In this document: positions 50,835-59,047 of the stretch, one piece after another
Layout: each line of letters opens with the position of its first letter
How positions within the stretch are numbered: the first letter of the stretch is position 1
NCBI GenBank assembly: GCA_045542485.1
Contig: JAZQLC010000010.1
Coordinates: 1 to 64,000, forward strand
Origin: SIG575 sp045542485
Lineage (GTDB): Bacteria; Bacillota; Clostridia; Oscillospirales; Acutalibacteraceae
Length of the DNA stretch: 64,000 nucleotides
Direction of reading: 5' to 3'
Translations under genes and position numbers: made by a program
Notes under the pieces: generated by a model
What the model saw: the letters and a program-made list of their open reading frames with translations, nothing else
Databases searched by the model: none
What the model was told of the DNA's origin: nothing

Positions 50835-53800
50835 TCAGAATACAAATTTAATCTTATATGTTTTGTATGTGCCATCCGACTGAAGGAAGTTAATTTTCGC
50901 ATTTACTCCCTCAGGATTCTGTGATTTGTACACATAGTAACGGGTATCATTTTCTGTGATTATTCCGTCTGCATCTGTGATTGTGTAATCCACAAGACAA
51001 TCCTTGTTAATACCTACGCCCGATGACAACGCATTGGCTTTAACCTCGATGTAGTCTTCTGTGCCGTCATTCTGATAGCTTACCGTACCTCTTACACCTG
51101 TAAGTGTTTCCAGCGGATCGGGGTCTGATGCAAGTCCCATATCAAAGATGATTTTCTGCTCTTTTGTTGTACCGTCAGGAAGTGTGAAAATCATTGTTGC
51201 AGTTATGTTTGCTTTGTTGTTTGTCATATAGAACATAACCGAACTGGGGTTATTTGTCATTTTTCCGTTTTCGTCAACAATCCGGAATGTTGCACCGTTT
51301 GCCATTGTCTTATAAAGACCAACCGATGTCTGACCCTTTGTCATCTTGATTCTGATTGTGCCGTCAGCATCGAACAACACAGCACCACGGACAGGTCTCA
51401 GACCTTTTGCAGCATTCACATAAGGATCCATTTCATACATTTTGAAAACTGCTCTGTAAGTTTTTGTGCTGCCGTCTGCTTCTGTGACTGTAAGTCTGCC
51501 CTCAGGGTTGAATGTATTCTGTGAGCCGTAGAAAATGTAGAGCTTTTCTTGCTCTGTGAACACACCCTCTGCACCTTCAAGAGTTGCAGTTGTACCGTCA
51601 AGTGATGCTTTGTAAACACCTACGGATGATTGTCCGTCAGCCATTTCAAGAAGAATATAATCGCCTTTTTCATCAGTTGCAAGTGAAGCCTTACCTCTGA
51701 TAGGTTTAATCTTTGTTGCGGGATCAAAGTCAATTTCTCTTTCCATTCCGTAAAGCTCGAATACTACGGGGAAAGTTTCTGTTGTGCCGTCAACATAAGT
51801 TACCTTCATTGTTGCCACGGGGTTTGTTTTATTCTGTGACTGGTATGCAACATAATCGTTTTCACGAATCTGAACGTTGCCACAGATATCTGTAATTTCA
51901 ACCGTGCTGCCACTTGTCATATCTTTATAGATACCTGTCATGGTTCTGCCTTCATCCATTACAATTGCAATATACTCTTCGCCCTTGTATGTTTTTGTCA
52001 AAGCTGTACCACGGAGAAGTTTAAGCTGTGAAATGTTGAAATCTTCTTTTACTTTCTGCTGTTCTGTTGCGCCGCAGGAAGTACATACGCGTTCTGAAAT
52101 GCCGTTCTGAGGAGCACTCCATTCTGTCCATGTGTGACCGTATGCATCACCGTTATGTGCAGTTTTCTTGTCGCCGCATACTGTACATGTATATGTTATA
52201 AAACCGTCATTTACACAGTCAGGAGCAGTTATTTCTTCTTCATAGCTGTGACCGTTCGGCTCGGTTTCGTTTTTGTCTCTCCTGAGTTCTACGCCACAGT
52301 ATCCGCAGTAAACTACGCTTTCGTAATAGCCTTTGTTTACACAATCAGGATAGATTTCATTTTCTATTACTATCGCACCTTCCGAATGACCATTTGCAGG
52401 AAGAACGCTCTGTGACTCAATTACTTCACCACAGACTGAACAGTGCGAACCTCTTGTGAGACCTGTGTTTACGCAGTCGGGTTCAACTGCACTGTCTTCT
52501 ACTACGCTGTGACCGAGAGCGGGAAGTGTTTCTTCTGAAATTGTTTCACCGCAAACTGTACATACTGTTTTAACAAGACCGTTTTCGTCACATGTTGCGT
52601 CAACAGTTGTTGTTTCTTCTGTATGACCGAGAGCAGGAACTGTCTCCTGAGCAAGTGTTACTTTGCCACACACTGTACAGTGTTTACCTTCTGTAAGACC
52701 TGTTTCCTTACAAGTTGGCGCTAACGCATCATCAATTACTTCTGTGTGACCGAATGCAGAAACATAATCTGACACATACCTATCGCCACATTCTATACAT
52801 ACATAAGTTGTATAGCCTTCGCTCTCACAGTCGGGTGCAGTTGTTTCTGTTTCATAACTGTGACCGTCTGCAGCAACGACAACCTTTGTTCTGCTGATTT
52901 CTTCACCACATACTGCACAGTAAACAACACTGTCATATGATCCGTCATTTTCGCAGTCGGGATTGATTTCATTTTCCTTAACCGCTTCACTTTCCGTATG
53001 ACCGAGAGCAGGAACTTCTTCCTGAGCTACAATAATTTCACCGCAGGCTGAGCAGTGTGAGCCCTCTGTGAGACCTGTGTTTTCACAATCGGGGAAAACT
53101 GCTTTATCTGTCACGATTTTGTGACCGAGAGCATCAACATAATCTGCAACATACTTGTCTCCGCATACAGAACAGTTGTATGTTGTGAAGCCCTTATCTT
53201 CGCAAGTGGGAGAAGTTATTTCCGTTTGGTAGCTGTGACCGAGAGCGGAAACCTCTTCCTGAGCTACAATGATTTCACCACAGACTGAGCAGTGTGAGCC
53301 CTCTGTGAGACCTGCGTTTTCACAATCGGGAGAAACTGCTTCGTCGACCACCTCAGTATGTCCCTTGGCAGAAATTTTTTCTGTTTCTGTATTACCGCAG
53401 ACTGTACAAGCTCTTGTTTTTGAGCCATCGACTGTACAGGTTGAATCCGTTACATTCCACTGACCGTATGAGTGACCTTTTGCATTAACATAATCTGCTA
53501 CATACTTATCACCGCACACTGAACAAGTGTAGGTTGTATAGCCCTTGTCCACACAAGTGGGAGCAGTTACTTCTGCTGTATAAGAGTGACCTGTTGCAGG
53601 AAGTGTTGCTGACAGGTGAGCATCACAACCCTCGCAGGTGCAGATATATTTACCTGTACCTGACTCCGTACAAGTGGGAGCCTTATCGGGAGTAGCAACA
53701 GTGCTGTATGTATGCTCTTCAATTACAAGCTGATTGCCTGACCATCTTGTATGATAACCTTCAGGAGGAATGAATTCTGCATCATTGACATAAGTTTCTG

Positions 53801-55145
53801 TTGCTTTATCACTGAGCTTTGCAGATTCCTTTGTTGTTACCGAGAAAACTGCATTATCGCCTTTTGTTACAACTGCGTTCTCGTCAATGTAGATTTCACC
53901 GCCGATTTCACCGTCAACATAGAGTTCGCCACCGTCTTTAACGAAGAATTTAGCTGATGGTCTGCCCTGAGGATAGCGATAGTTTGTTGCGAACTGAGAA
54001 TCGGTAAGCTCTCTGTAAGCTACTATTTGTGAATATCTGTCGCGGGTAGTTGTCTTGTATCTGTCAACGCTGAATTTTGCACCGTCATAGATTGTGAGTT
54101 CACAGCCGGGAAGGAATTTCATACTTATTGCTTTACTGTTATAGTATGTATTGAAGTCACCGCTGCAAAGGTGAATCTCGTTGTCACCGTCCATTGAAAG
54201 AACAAAGCTTGAAGAGTTGACAGTTACAGGAAGAATACTTACATAAATTTTGATGGAGATTGAACCAAGGTATCCGCCACCATACATTTTATAAACTTCT
54301 GCTTCTTTTTTGATTCTGTCTCTGTATTCGACCGTTCTTACAAGCTTTCCGCCCTCTTTGAGAACAAAAATACCGTCCGATGCGCCTATAAAAGGAACAA
54401 CATTGTAAGAGAAGCTGCTGTTGAAATACATAACACTCTGCACGGTAAATTCAGCACCGTAGTGAATGGTTATCTCAACTGTGATATTACGGCAATCGTA
54501 TTCGTTGGCAATCCACACACCCTGTGTTCTCATATATGATGAGTGTGTTCCGCCACGGAAATGTTCGATAACAAAAAGGTCTCTCACCTCTGCTCCTGAA
54601 AAAGCTTCAATTGCACCCGAGCCCTTTATATAACCGTTCGCAACCACGATACCGCCGTTATTTACATTAATTTTACCGTTAAGAATCATCTGTGCATAGT
54701 TACCGTTTACCTCGTGACGATAATGTCCGCTCTTTTTAAGACCGAGCAAAGCAGAAACAAGAATGTTACCGTTTACTGTAATTGTAACACCTTCATTAAC
54801 AGTAAGCGTTCTGTAAAGAACATCTGTCACATACTCAGTGGCAGATGAGTTTACATCGGGATTTCCGTTTGAGGGATCATATCCGGTATAACCGTCTTTG
54901 TGCGGAACAAGCAGAGTAACACCCGCTTTGACCTCAACACTCTGAGTAATCGCAGTGTCTTTCTGCACGATAACCGTGTCACCACTTACCGCTGCATTAA
55001 GAGCATCTTCAACGCTGTTGTAGAAAACATCGCCGATACTTGCAACATTTTCTTCTGCTGCTGAAATGTTCATCACAAAGCATGATGAAATCATAATCAG
55101 CGTCAAAAGGATGCTCAGAAATCTTTTCACATTCTTTCTTACCAT
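50835..55145 (-). CDS. Large secreted repeat protein with C...CxxC...GH modules
   Basis: A 1436-residue exported protein with a signal peptide (VRKNVKRFLSILLTLIMISSCFVMNISA). Residues ~30-480 are beta-rich, like a right-handed beta-helix adhesin (VEDALNAAVSGDTVIVQKD, then repeated short strands). From ~485 to 1025 there are about 14 tandem modules of 35-45 residues, each with a lone Cys, then CxxC (TCSVCGDKYV, HCSVCGEIIV) and a closing GH, typically GHSY or GHTE. Residues ~1030-1436 hold four ~95-residue repeats starting with xxRG (LLRG, PIRG, PVRG, GVRG), each with a G-x-YK step. No LPxTG tail or dockerin was seen. Likely surface-held or released; binding function is guessed only. Confidence 0.8.
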   Translation of the reverse strand: MVRKNVKRFLSILLTLIMISSCFVMNISAAEENVASIGDVFYNSVEDALNAAVSGDTVIVQKDTAITQSVEVKAGVTLLVPHKDGYTGYDPSNGNPDVNSSATEYVTDVLYRTLTVNEGVTITVNGNILVSALLGLKKSGHYRHEVNGNYAQMILNGKINVNNGGIVVANGYIKGSGAIEAFSGAEVRDLFVIEHFRGGTHSSYMRTQGVWIANEYDCRNITVEITIHYGAEFTVQSVMYFNSSFSYNVVPFIGASDGIFVLKEGGKLVRTVEYRDRIKKEAEVYKMYGGGYLGSISIKIYVSILPVTVNSSSFVLSMDGDNEIHLCSGDFNTYYNSKAISMKFLPGCELTIYDGAKFSVDRYKTTTRDRYSQIVAYRELTDSQFATNYRYPQGRPSAKFFVKDGGELYVDGEIGGEIYIDENAVVTKGDNAVFSVTTKESAKLSDKATETYVNDAEFIPPEGYHTRWSGNQLVIEEHTYSTVATPDKAPTCTESGTGKYICTCEGCDAHLSATLPATGHSYTAEVTAPTCVDKGYTTYTCSVCGDKYVADYVNAKGHSYGQWNVTDSTCTVDGSKTRACTVCGNTETEKISAKGHTEVVDEAVSPDCENAGLTEGSHCSVCGEIIVAQEEVSALGHSYQTEITSPTCEDKGFTTYNCSVCGDKYVADYVDALGHKIVTDKAVFPDCENTGLTEGSHCSACGEIIVAQEEVPALGHTESEAVKENEINPDCENDGSYDSVVYCAVCGEEISRTKVVVAADGHSYETETTAPDCESEGYTTYVCIECGDRYVSDYVSAFGHTEVIDDALAPTCKETGLTEGKHCTVCGKVTLAQETVPALGHTEETTTVDATCDENGLVKTVCTVCGETISEETLPALGHSVVEDSAVEPDCVNTGLTRGSHCSVCGEVIESQSVLPANGHSEGAIVIENEIYPDCVNKGYYESVVYCGYCGVELRRDKNETEPNGHSYEEEITAPDCVNDGFITYTCTVCGDKKTAHNGDAYGHTWTEWSAPQNGISERVCTSCGATEQQKVKEDFNISQLKLLRGTALTKTYKGEEYIAIVMDEGRTMTGIYKDMTSGSTVEITDICGNVQIRENDYVAYQSQNKTNPVATMKVTYVDGTTETFPVVFELYGMEREIDFDPATKIKPIRGKASLATDEKGDYILLEMADGQSSVGVYKASLDGTTATLEGAEGVFTEQEKLYIFYGSQNTFNPEGRLTVTEADGSTKTYRAVFKMYEMDPYVNAAKGLRPVRGAVLFDADGTIRIKMTKGQTSVGLYKTMANGATFRIVDENGKMTNNPSSVMFYMTNNKANITATMIFTLPDGTTKEQKIIFDMGLASDPDPLETLTGVRGTVSYQNDGTEDYIEVKANALSSGVGINKDCLVDYTITDADGIITENDTRYYVYKSQNPEGVNAKINFLQSDGTYKTYKIKFVF
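52060..53690 (-). repeat. About 14 tandem Cys-rich modules
   Basis: The coding repeats of the large secreted protein: each ~105-135 bases, encoding Cys, 9-14 residues, CxxC, 10-18 residues, then Gly-His. Two sub-types alternate, one with a YTTYxCxxCGDKYV core and one with a GLTEGxHCxxCGEII core, implying expansion by duplication of a two-module unit. Confidence 0.85.
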
Positions 55146-55342
55146 TTCTTATATTCTCCTTCCGGGGACTTAGTGCAACATACGCTGTATTTCAGGGCAC
55201 TATATTACAATATATATTATAAATCATCTGCACACAACAGTCAAGAAATTTCACACTTCATAAGAATTTTTAATCATATTTACCAAAGAAATTCCCGATT
55301 AATGTTTTTTCACATTTAAATCCGGTTAATTTTTTAACAGAT

Positions 55343-55371
55343 TTGACAAAAGGCGCTTTTGCATATATAAT
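55343..55371 (+). promoter_or_regulatory. Consensus promoter of metA
   Basis: TTGACA (55343-55348), 17 bases, TATAAT (55366-55371). About 20 bases of leader precede the gene; no SAM riboswitch fits. The 55146-55342 gap shows no gene. Confidence 0.9.
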
Positions 55372-55401
55372 ATTAAGGTACATTTTTTCGGAGGTGAGAA
55401 T

Positions 55402-56316
55402 ATGCCAATCAAAATCGACAACCAGTTACCTGCCCATCACAGCCTTGAGCTTGAAAATATTTTTGTGATGACTGAGGGAAGAGCAAGTAAGCAGGACATC
55501 CGTCCTCTGAGTATAATCATTCTCAACCTTATGCCCACGAAAATTGTAACAGAAACACAGCTTCTGAGACTTCTCAGCAACAGTCCTCTTCAGGTTGATA
55601 TCGAGCTTCTTCAAATGGCTACTCACAAATCAAAAAACACCTCTGAACAGCATATGCTGAAATTCTATAAAACTTTTGATGAGATAAAAAACAACAAATA
55701 TGACGGTATGATTATCACCGGTGCTCCTGTTGAAAAGCTTGACTTTGAAGAGGTCGACTACTGGGATGAGCTTTGTCAGATTTTTGAATGGACAAAGACA
55801 AATGTATATTCAACCTTCCACATCTGTTGGGGCGCTCAGGCAGCACTTTATTACCACTACGGTGTGCCCAAATATCCTCTCAAAGAAAAAATGTTCGGAA
55901 TTTTTCCGCACATATCTCTGGATAGGTACCACCCCATTATGAGAGGCTTTGACGATATTTTTTATGTACCTCATTCCCGTCATACCGAGGTAAAAAGAAA
56001 TGATATTGCTCTTGTCAAAGACCTGCAGATTCTTTCCTATTCCGAAATGGCAGGTGTTCACCTGATTTCCGATATGGATTGCAGAAACTTCTTTGCAACG
56101 GGACATTCGGAATATGACTGCGACACTCTCGCAAAGGAATACTTCAGAGACAAGTCTCAGGGTCTCGATATAAAAATTCCATATAACTATTTCCCTGAGG
56201 ATGACCCCGAAAGAATCCCGAAGGTTCAGTGGCGTTCAACGGCTAATCTGCTGTTTACAAACTGGCTGAACTACTTCGTTTATCAGCGCACACCATATGA
56301 CCTTTCAAGTCTTTAA
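55402..56316 (+). CDS. metA: Homoserine O-acetyltransferase (MetA type)
   Basis: First committed step of methionine synthesis: acyl transfer to homoserine. The 304 residues have the nucleophile Cys142 in HICWGAQA, the catalytic His in SRHTEV with the Glu after it, and TGAPVEKLDFEEVDYW. Residue 111 is Glu. In this family Glu111 marks acetyl-CoA use (as in Bacillus cereus) and Gly111 succinyl-CoA use (as in E. coli), so this is probably homoserine acetyltransferase although the family is often called succinyltransferase. CGGAGGTG precedes the ATG. Its own promoter and short leader suggest it is not under a riboswitch. Confidence 0.96.
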   Translation: MPIKIDNQLPAHHSLELENIFVMTEGRASKQDIRPLSIIILNLMPTKIVTETQLLRLLSNSPLQVDIELLQMATHKSKNTSEQHMLKFYKTFDEIKNNKYDGMIITGAPVEKLDFEEVDYWDELCQIFEWTKTNVYSTFHICWGAQAALYYHYGVPKYPLKEKMFGIFPHISLDRYHPIMRGFDDIFYVPHSRHTEVKRNDIALVKDLQILSYSEMAGVHLISDMDCRNFFATGHSEYDCDTLAKEYFRDKSQGLDIKIPYNYFPEDDPERIPKVQWRSTANLLFTNWLNYFVYQRTPYDLSSL

Positions 56317-56345
56317 AAATTTTTCAGATTTTTTTTAAAAACCTA

Positions 56346-56374
56346 TTGACAAAACGGTGTTATTGTTGTATAAT
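56346..56374 (+). promoter_or_regulatory. Consensus promoter of tRNA-Gln
   Basis: TTGACA (56346-56351), 17 bases, TATAAT (56369-56374); start expected ~56381. Confidence 0.9.
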
Positions 56375-56387
56375 ACCGTTTGTTCGT

Positions 56388-56461
56388 AGGGGATTTGTGT
56401 AATGGTAGCACAGCAGACTCTGACTCTGTATGTAGAGGTTCGAATCCTTTATCCCCTGCCA
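56388..56461 (+). tRNA. tRNA-Gln (anticodon CTG)
   Basis: A 74-base tRNA with encoded CCA. AGGGGAT pairs with ATCCCCT; anticodon loop CTCTGAC with CTG at 56420-56422 decodes CAG; T-arm has GGTTCGA. Confidence 0.95.
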
Positions 56462-56465
56462 GTAT

Positions 56466-56498
56466 AAAAAACCATCGACAATATGTCGGTGGTTTTTT
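56466..56498 (+). terminator. Terminator of tRNA-Gln
   Basis: ACCATCGACA (56471-56480) pairs with TGTCGGTGGT (56484-56493) with one wobble, flanked by A and T runs. Confidence 0.85.
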
Positions 56499-56522
56499 GT
56501 TTAGTGTCTTAAGACAACAAAG

Positions 56523-56557
56523 AACTCCCCTTAAGTTTTCATTACTTAAGGGGAGTT
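56523..56557. terminator. Terminator of ribU
   Basis: AACTCCCCTTAAG (56523-56535) pairs perfectly with CTTAAGGGGAGTT (56545-56557); on the minus strand it follows the ribU stop. Confidence 0.8.
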
Positions 56558-56568
56558 TTCATTTGTGT

Positions 56569-57171
56569 TTACATTTTGGCGATTTTCCTCAGCTTATCTA
56601 CAAGTATGAATATGATGGGATAAGCAACAATACTGAGTGTTACACCCTTGACAACATTTATGATACAGGCATATGACAGATAACCGATAAGGAATTCGTC
56701 CGTAATAATCTGACCGACAAAATGCTTAAAATAAAGGGGTGCCACAAAATAGTTTGCAGCAGCGCCTATACCGATAAGAGCAATACAGCCGATAACGGCA
56801 GAAACAAGAATCGCAACACTCTTTTTGATTTTCTTTGAAAACTCGTTGTAGCAGAGAACAAAAGGCACTATGTACGCACTGCCCACTATGAAATTCATCA
56901 GATCACCAAAACCCATTGTGGAGCCAAGCCCCTTGATAAAAACGTGGATAAGATTTTTCAGAAATTCAATAAGTACACCGGCACCCGGTCCGAAGCAGAT
57001 TCCGCCGATAAGAGCGGCAATATCACTGAAATCAAATTTAAGGAAAGCAAAGGGTCCTACAAAGAGAGGGAAATCCAGAAGATAAAGCACCTCAGCAATA
57101 GCCGTAAGCATAGCCACTGCCACCATTTTGTAGATATTGAGTTTCTTGTTTTGTTTTCTGATTGCTGACAT
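56569..57171 (-). CDS. ribU: Riboflavin ECF-transporter substrate-binding subunit RibU
   Basis: A 200-residue membrane S-component of about six helices that binds riboflavin and works with the shared EcfA-EcfA'-EcfT energising module, not encoded here. The N-terminus KLNIYKMVAVAMLTAIAEVLYLLDFPLF, the motif FLKFDFSDIAALIGGICFGPGAGVLIEFLKNLIH and the MGFGDLMNFIVGSAYIVPF stretch are typical of RibU. A classic FMN riboswitch lies directly upstream, which confirms the vitamin assignment. GGAGG precedes the ATG by 7 bases. Confidence 0.95.
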   Translation of the reverse strand: MSAIRKQNKKLNIYKMVAVAMLTAIAEVLYLLDFPLFVGPFAFLKFDFSDIAALIGGICFGPGAGVLIEFLKNLIHVFIKGLGSTMGFGDLMNFIVGSAYIVPFVLCYNEFSKKIKKSVAILVSAVIGCIALIGIGAAANYFVAPLYFKHFVGQIITDEFLIGYLSYACIINVVKGVTLSIVAYPIIFILVDKLRKIAKM

Positions 57172-57201
57172 TTTACATTCCTCCGTTTATAAAAAGAAAA
57201 A

Positions 57202-57223
57202 GCCCTGTGAAAAATCACAGGGC
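57202..57223 (-). terminator. FMN-riboswitch terminator
   Basis: GCCCTGTGA (57202-57210) pairs with TCACAGGGC (57215-57223) followed on the minus strand by T-rich sequence, between the aptamer and ribU. It should form when FMN is bound. Confidence 0.85.
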
Positions 57224-57245
57224 AAAAGTTTTGTGCAAATCACTT

Positions 57246-57344
57246 TCTTCCATCCGGACTTTACCGTCGGCTTCGGAATTTCACCGAATCAGCCAAAAGG
57301 CTCGTGGGCTTTACCACCGGTGGGGAATTTCACCCCGCCCTGAA
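57246..57344 (-). promoter_or_regulatory. FMN riboswitch (RFN element)
   Basis: On the minus strand the conserved RFN blocks are all present: TTCAGGGCGGGGTGAAATTC, CCCACCGGTGGTAAAGCCC, the GAGCC arm, GGTGAAATTCCGAAGCCGAC and GGTAAAGTCCGGATGGAAG. It represses ribU when FMN is plentiful. Confidence 0.98.
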
Positions 57345-57351
57345 AGTTTAA

Positions 57352-57380
57352 ATTTTAATTCAACAATTACATTTCTTCAA
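57352..57380 (-). promoter_or_regulatory. Promoter of the FMN-riboswitch transcript, inside acpP end
   Basis: On the minus strand TTGAAG (57380-57375), 17 bases, TAAAAT (57357-57352). The -35 lies within the last codons of acpP; transcription should start at the very edge of the aptamer. Confidence 0.65.
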
Positions 57381-57591
57381 TATATTTAACGATGTCGCCT
57401 ACTGTCTTGAAGTTTTCAAGCTCCTCGTCGGGAACTTCAACCTCAAAGCAATCTTCAAGTGACATAGCAAGGTCGATAAGGTCGAGACTGTCTGCATCGA
57501 GGTCTTCAAGGATAACTGTGTCCTTTGTGATATCATCTGCAGGGATACCAAACTGCTCACTGATAATGTTTTTGATTTTTTCCAATGCCAT
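57367..57591 (-). CDS. acpP: Acyl carrier protein
   Basis: A 74-residue acidic carrier for fatty-acid synthesis. The phosphopantetheine-attachment Ser35 is in LDADSLDLIDLAMSLE. Helices I-IV and length are standard, and the N-terminus begins ALEKIKNIISEQFGI. No other fatty-acid synthesis gene is adjacent, so this copy stands alone; it could be the main ACP or a specialised one. AAAGGATG precedes the ATG. It has a strong promoter at 57644-57672. Confidence 0.95.
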   Translation of the reverse strand: MALEKIKNIISEQFGIPADDITKDTVILEDLDADSLDLIDLAMSLEDCFEVEVPDEELENFKTVGDIVKYIEEM

Positions 57592-57643
57592 AGTATTTCA
57601 TCCTTTCTGATATAAAGTAACGAAAAATTTATCTGCTAATCAT

Positions 57644-57672
57644 AATATAATAATCCGCACCCGATTTGTCAA
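57644..57672 (-). promoter_or_regulatory. Sigma-A promoter of acpP
   Basis: On the minus strand TTGACA (57672-57667), 17 bases, TATATT (57649-57644), about 55 bases upstream of acpP. Confidence 0.85.
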
Positions 57673-58360
57673 GGCTTTTTCTGAAACTCAGGAATAAAAA
57701 TTTTTGCGATTTTGTGATTTTTGTTGAAAGTTACAAAAAAATATTTTTTTACAAAAAGTGTTGACAGGTTTTCGGTTACAAAATTGTAACTTTTTGCTTT
57801 GCAAGATTTTTTTATTTTCTTGCATTTTGGTTTTTCAGCCTGAATTTCACTCTCGGAAAGAAATGAATAAAAATTTTTATTTTGTGCAAAAAATTCAAAA
57901 AACAGCTGAATTTTTGGAACTTTTTGCAAGTGTGGAAAACTCTGTGGAAAATGTGGAAACAGCCCATCAAATCAAGGGTTTTCAGAATTTTAAACAAAGT
58001 TTTCAACACTTTTAATTCTAAATTAGCACTAAAAAGTGAATTTTTATAAAGTTTTCAACAATTCAAAATTTGCAAGAATACTGAAAATTGTCCGTTTTTG
58101 TTGCAAAAAATATGAATTTTATTTTCTTTGCGAGAAATAAAAAGTGCAAGTCAAGAAACAAAATAGTTACAGTTTTTGCTAACAATTCCGATTGTTATTT
58201 TTTTGTCATTTTTAGTTTTCACGAAATTTATTAAACTTGCACAAAAATTTCAAAAGACAGGATTTGACAATAAAATTACACACGGAGTAACGGTCATACG
58301 AACACCAAACTGTCAGTACAAACATCACTCATCTCTCGACTTTCACTGAAAGACAAAATA
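57673..58360. other. Gene-free AT-rich region with DnaA-box-like 9-mers
   Basis: About 690 very AT-rich bases with no supportable gene; open frames here are Lys/Phe-rich artefacts. TGTGGAAAA (57931-57939), TGTGGAAAA (57943-57951) and TGTGGAAAC (57952-57960) are consecutive, the reverse complement TTTTCCACA being one base off the DnaA consensus TTATNCACA. AAAGTTTTCAACA repeats at 57997-58009 and 58048-58060. GTTACAA-AA-TTGTAAC (57775-57790) is an inverted repeat beside TTGACA (57761). It could hold DnaA sites, a small RNA or an operator; no choice is possible from sequence. Confidence 0.5.
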
Positions 58361-58393
58361 AACCGAAGTTCCTTTTTTCAAAGAACTTCGGTT
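58361..58393 (-). terminator. Terminator of the gene at 58430
   Basis: AACCGAAGTTC (58361-58371) pairs perfectly with GAACTTCGGTT (58383-58393). Confidence 0.8.
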
Positions 58394-58429
58394 AGAACAG
58401 ACTTTCATCGTAATCCAAATCACATATCT

Positions 58430-58924
58430 TTATAAAAGTGAACCATATGCGTTCGCCAGAATAGAAAGTGCAAAATTCTCCATATAAGAAAAGTCTCCAT
58501 CAGCAATCATTACCAGCGTTATGAGTTTACAGAAAGCAAGATAATCTTCTGTTGTTTTTACATGCTGCGCTATTGCATCACCGACTTCTTTACCAAACTC
58601 TGCTGATTCAGCAGCGCCAACAGTCATATGTTCTTTTACTCTTTGAGCCATTCTTTCAACAACACTGATAGGGTCTTCGATAACATCTGCCATAAATTCA
58701 ATTTCTTTTGCTGAAAAAACATTGTCTCCAAAAGAGTACATACACATATTAATTAATAAAACTGCAATTTTTTCAGTATAATCCTGTTTTGCTTCACCTA
58801 ATGTTGCTGAATCCATCAATGAATTGACAGCAAAATTCTTTACAAAAATTCTGCCTTCCCTCACGCGTTCATCGTAAGTCAAACCCTTTGCATAATTAAG
58901 ATATTTTTCAATTTCTTTTTGCAC
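58430..58924 (-). CDS. Unknown alpha-helical protein, weakly TerB-like
   Basis: A 164-residue soluble protein predicted all-helical. I do not firmly recognise it; the C-terminal ITLVMIADGDFSYMENFALSILANAYG resembles the DGxxxxxE metal loop of TerB-fold proteins, where acidic residues bind a metal ion. The N-terminal half (VQKEIEKYLNYAKGLTYDERVREG) is unknown. The start is a GTG at 58922-58924 with GAGGTG six bases upstream; an in-frame ATG at 58957 has no ribosome site. It is single. Confidence 0.6.
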   Translation of the reverse strand: MQKEIEKYLNYAKGLTYDERVREGRIFVKNFAVNSLMDSATLGEAKQDYTEKIAVLLINMCMYSFGDNVFSAKEIEFMADVIEDPISVVERMAQRVKEHMTVGAAESAEFGKEVGDAIAQHVKTTEDYLAFCKLITLVMIADGDFSYMENFALSILANAYGSLL

Positions 58925-58995
58925 AAATATCACCTCGTGAATAGTGTAACACACCACTTTTAACTTGTCAAGCTACGTTCTTTGAACAAAAAAGG

Positions 58996-59028
58996 CATAG
59001 GGTCGCCCACCAAAAGAGCAACCCTATG
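58996..59028 (-). terminator. Terminator of the deacetylase gene
   Basis: CATAGGGT (58996-59003) pairs with ACCCTATG (59021-59028), with T6 after it on the minus strand. Confidence 0.8.
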
Positions 59029-59047
59029 GTAAAATTTGTGTATTTTT

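Noticed and set aside
52060..53690. CRISPR array (regular repeats)
   Set aside because: Repeats are in-frame coding modules with conserved Cys/His codons and variable lengths, not 25-40-base repeats with unique spacers.
55150..55401. SAM riboswitch ahead of metA
   Set aside because: No S-box signature; the consensus promoter leaves only about 20 bases of leader.
57669..58015. Short ORFs in the AT-rich gap
   Set aside because: Low-complexity Lys/Phe/Gln composition expected from AT-rich DNA, no ribosome site and no family resemblance.
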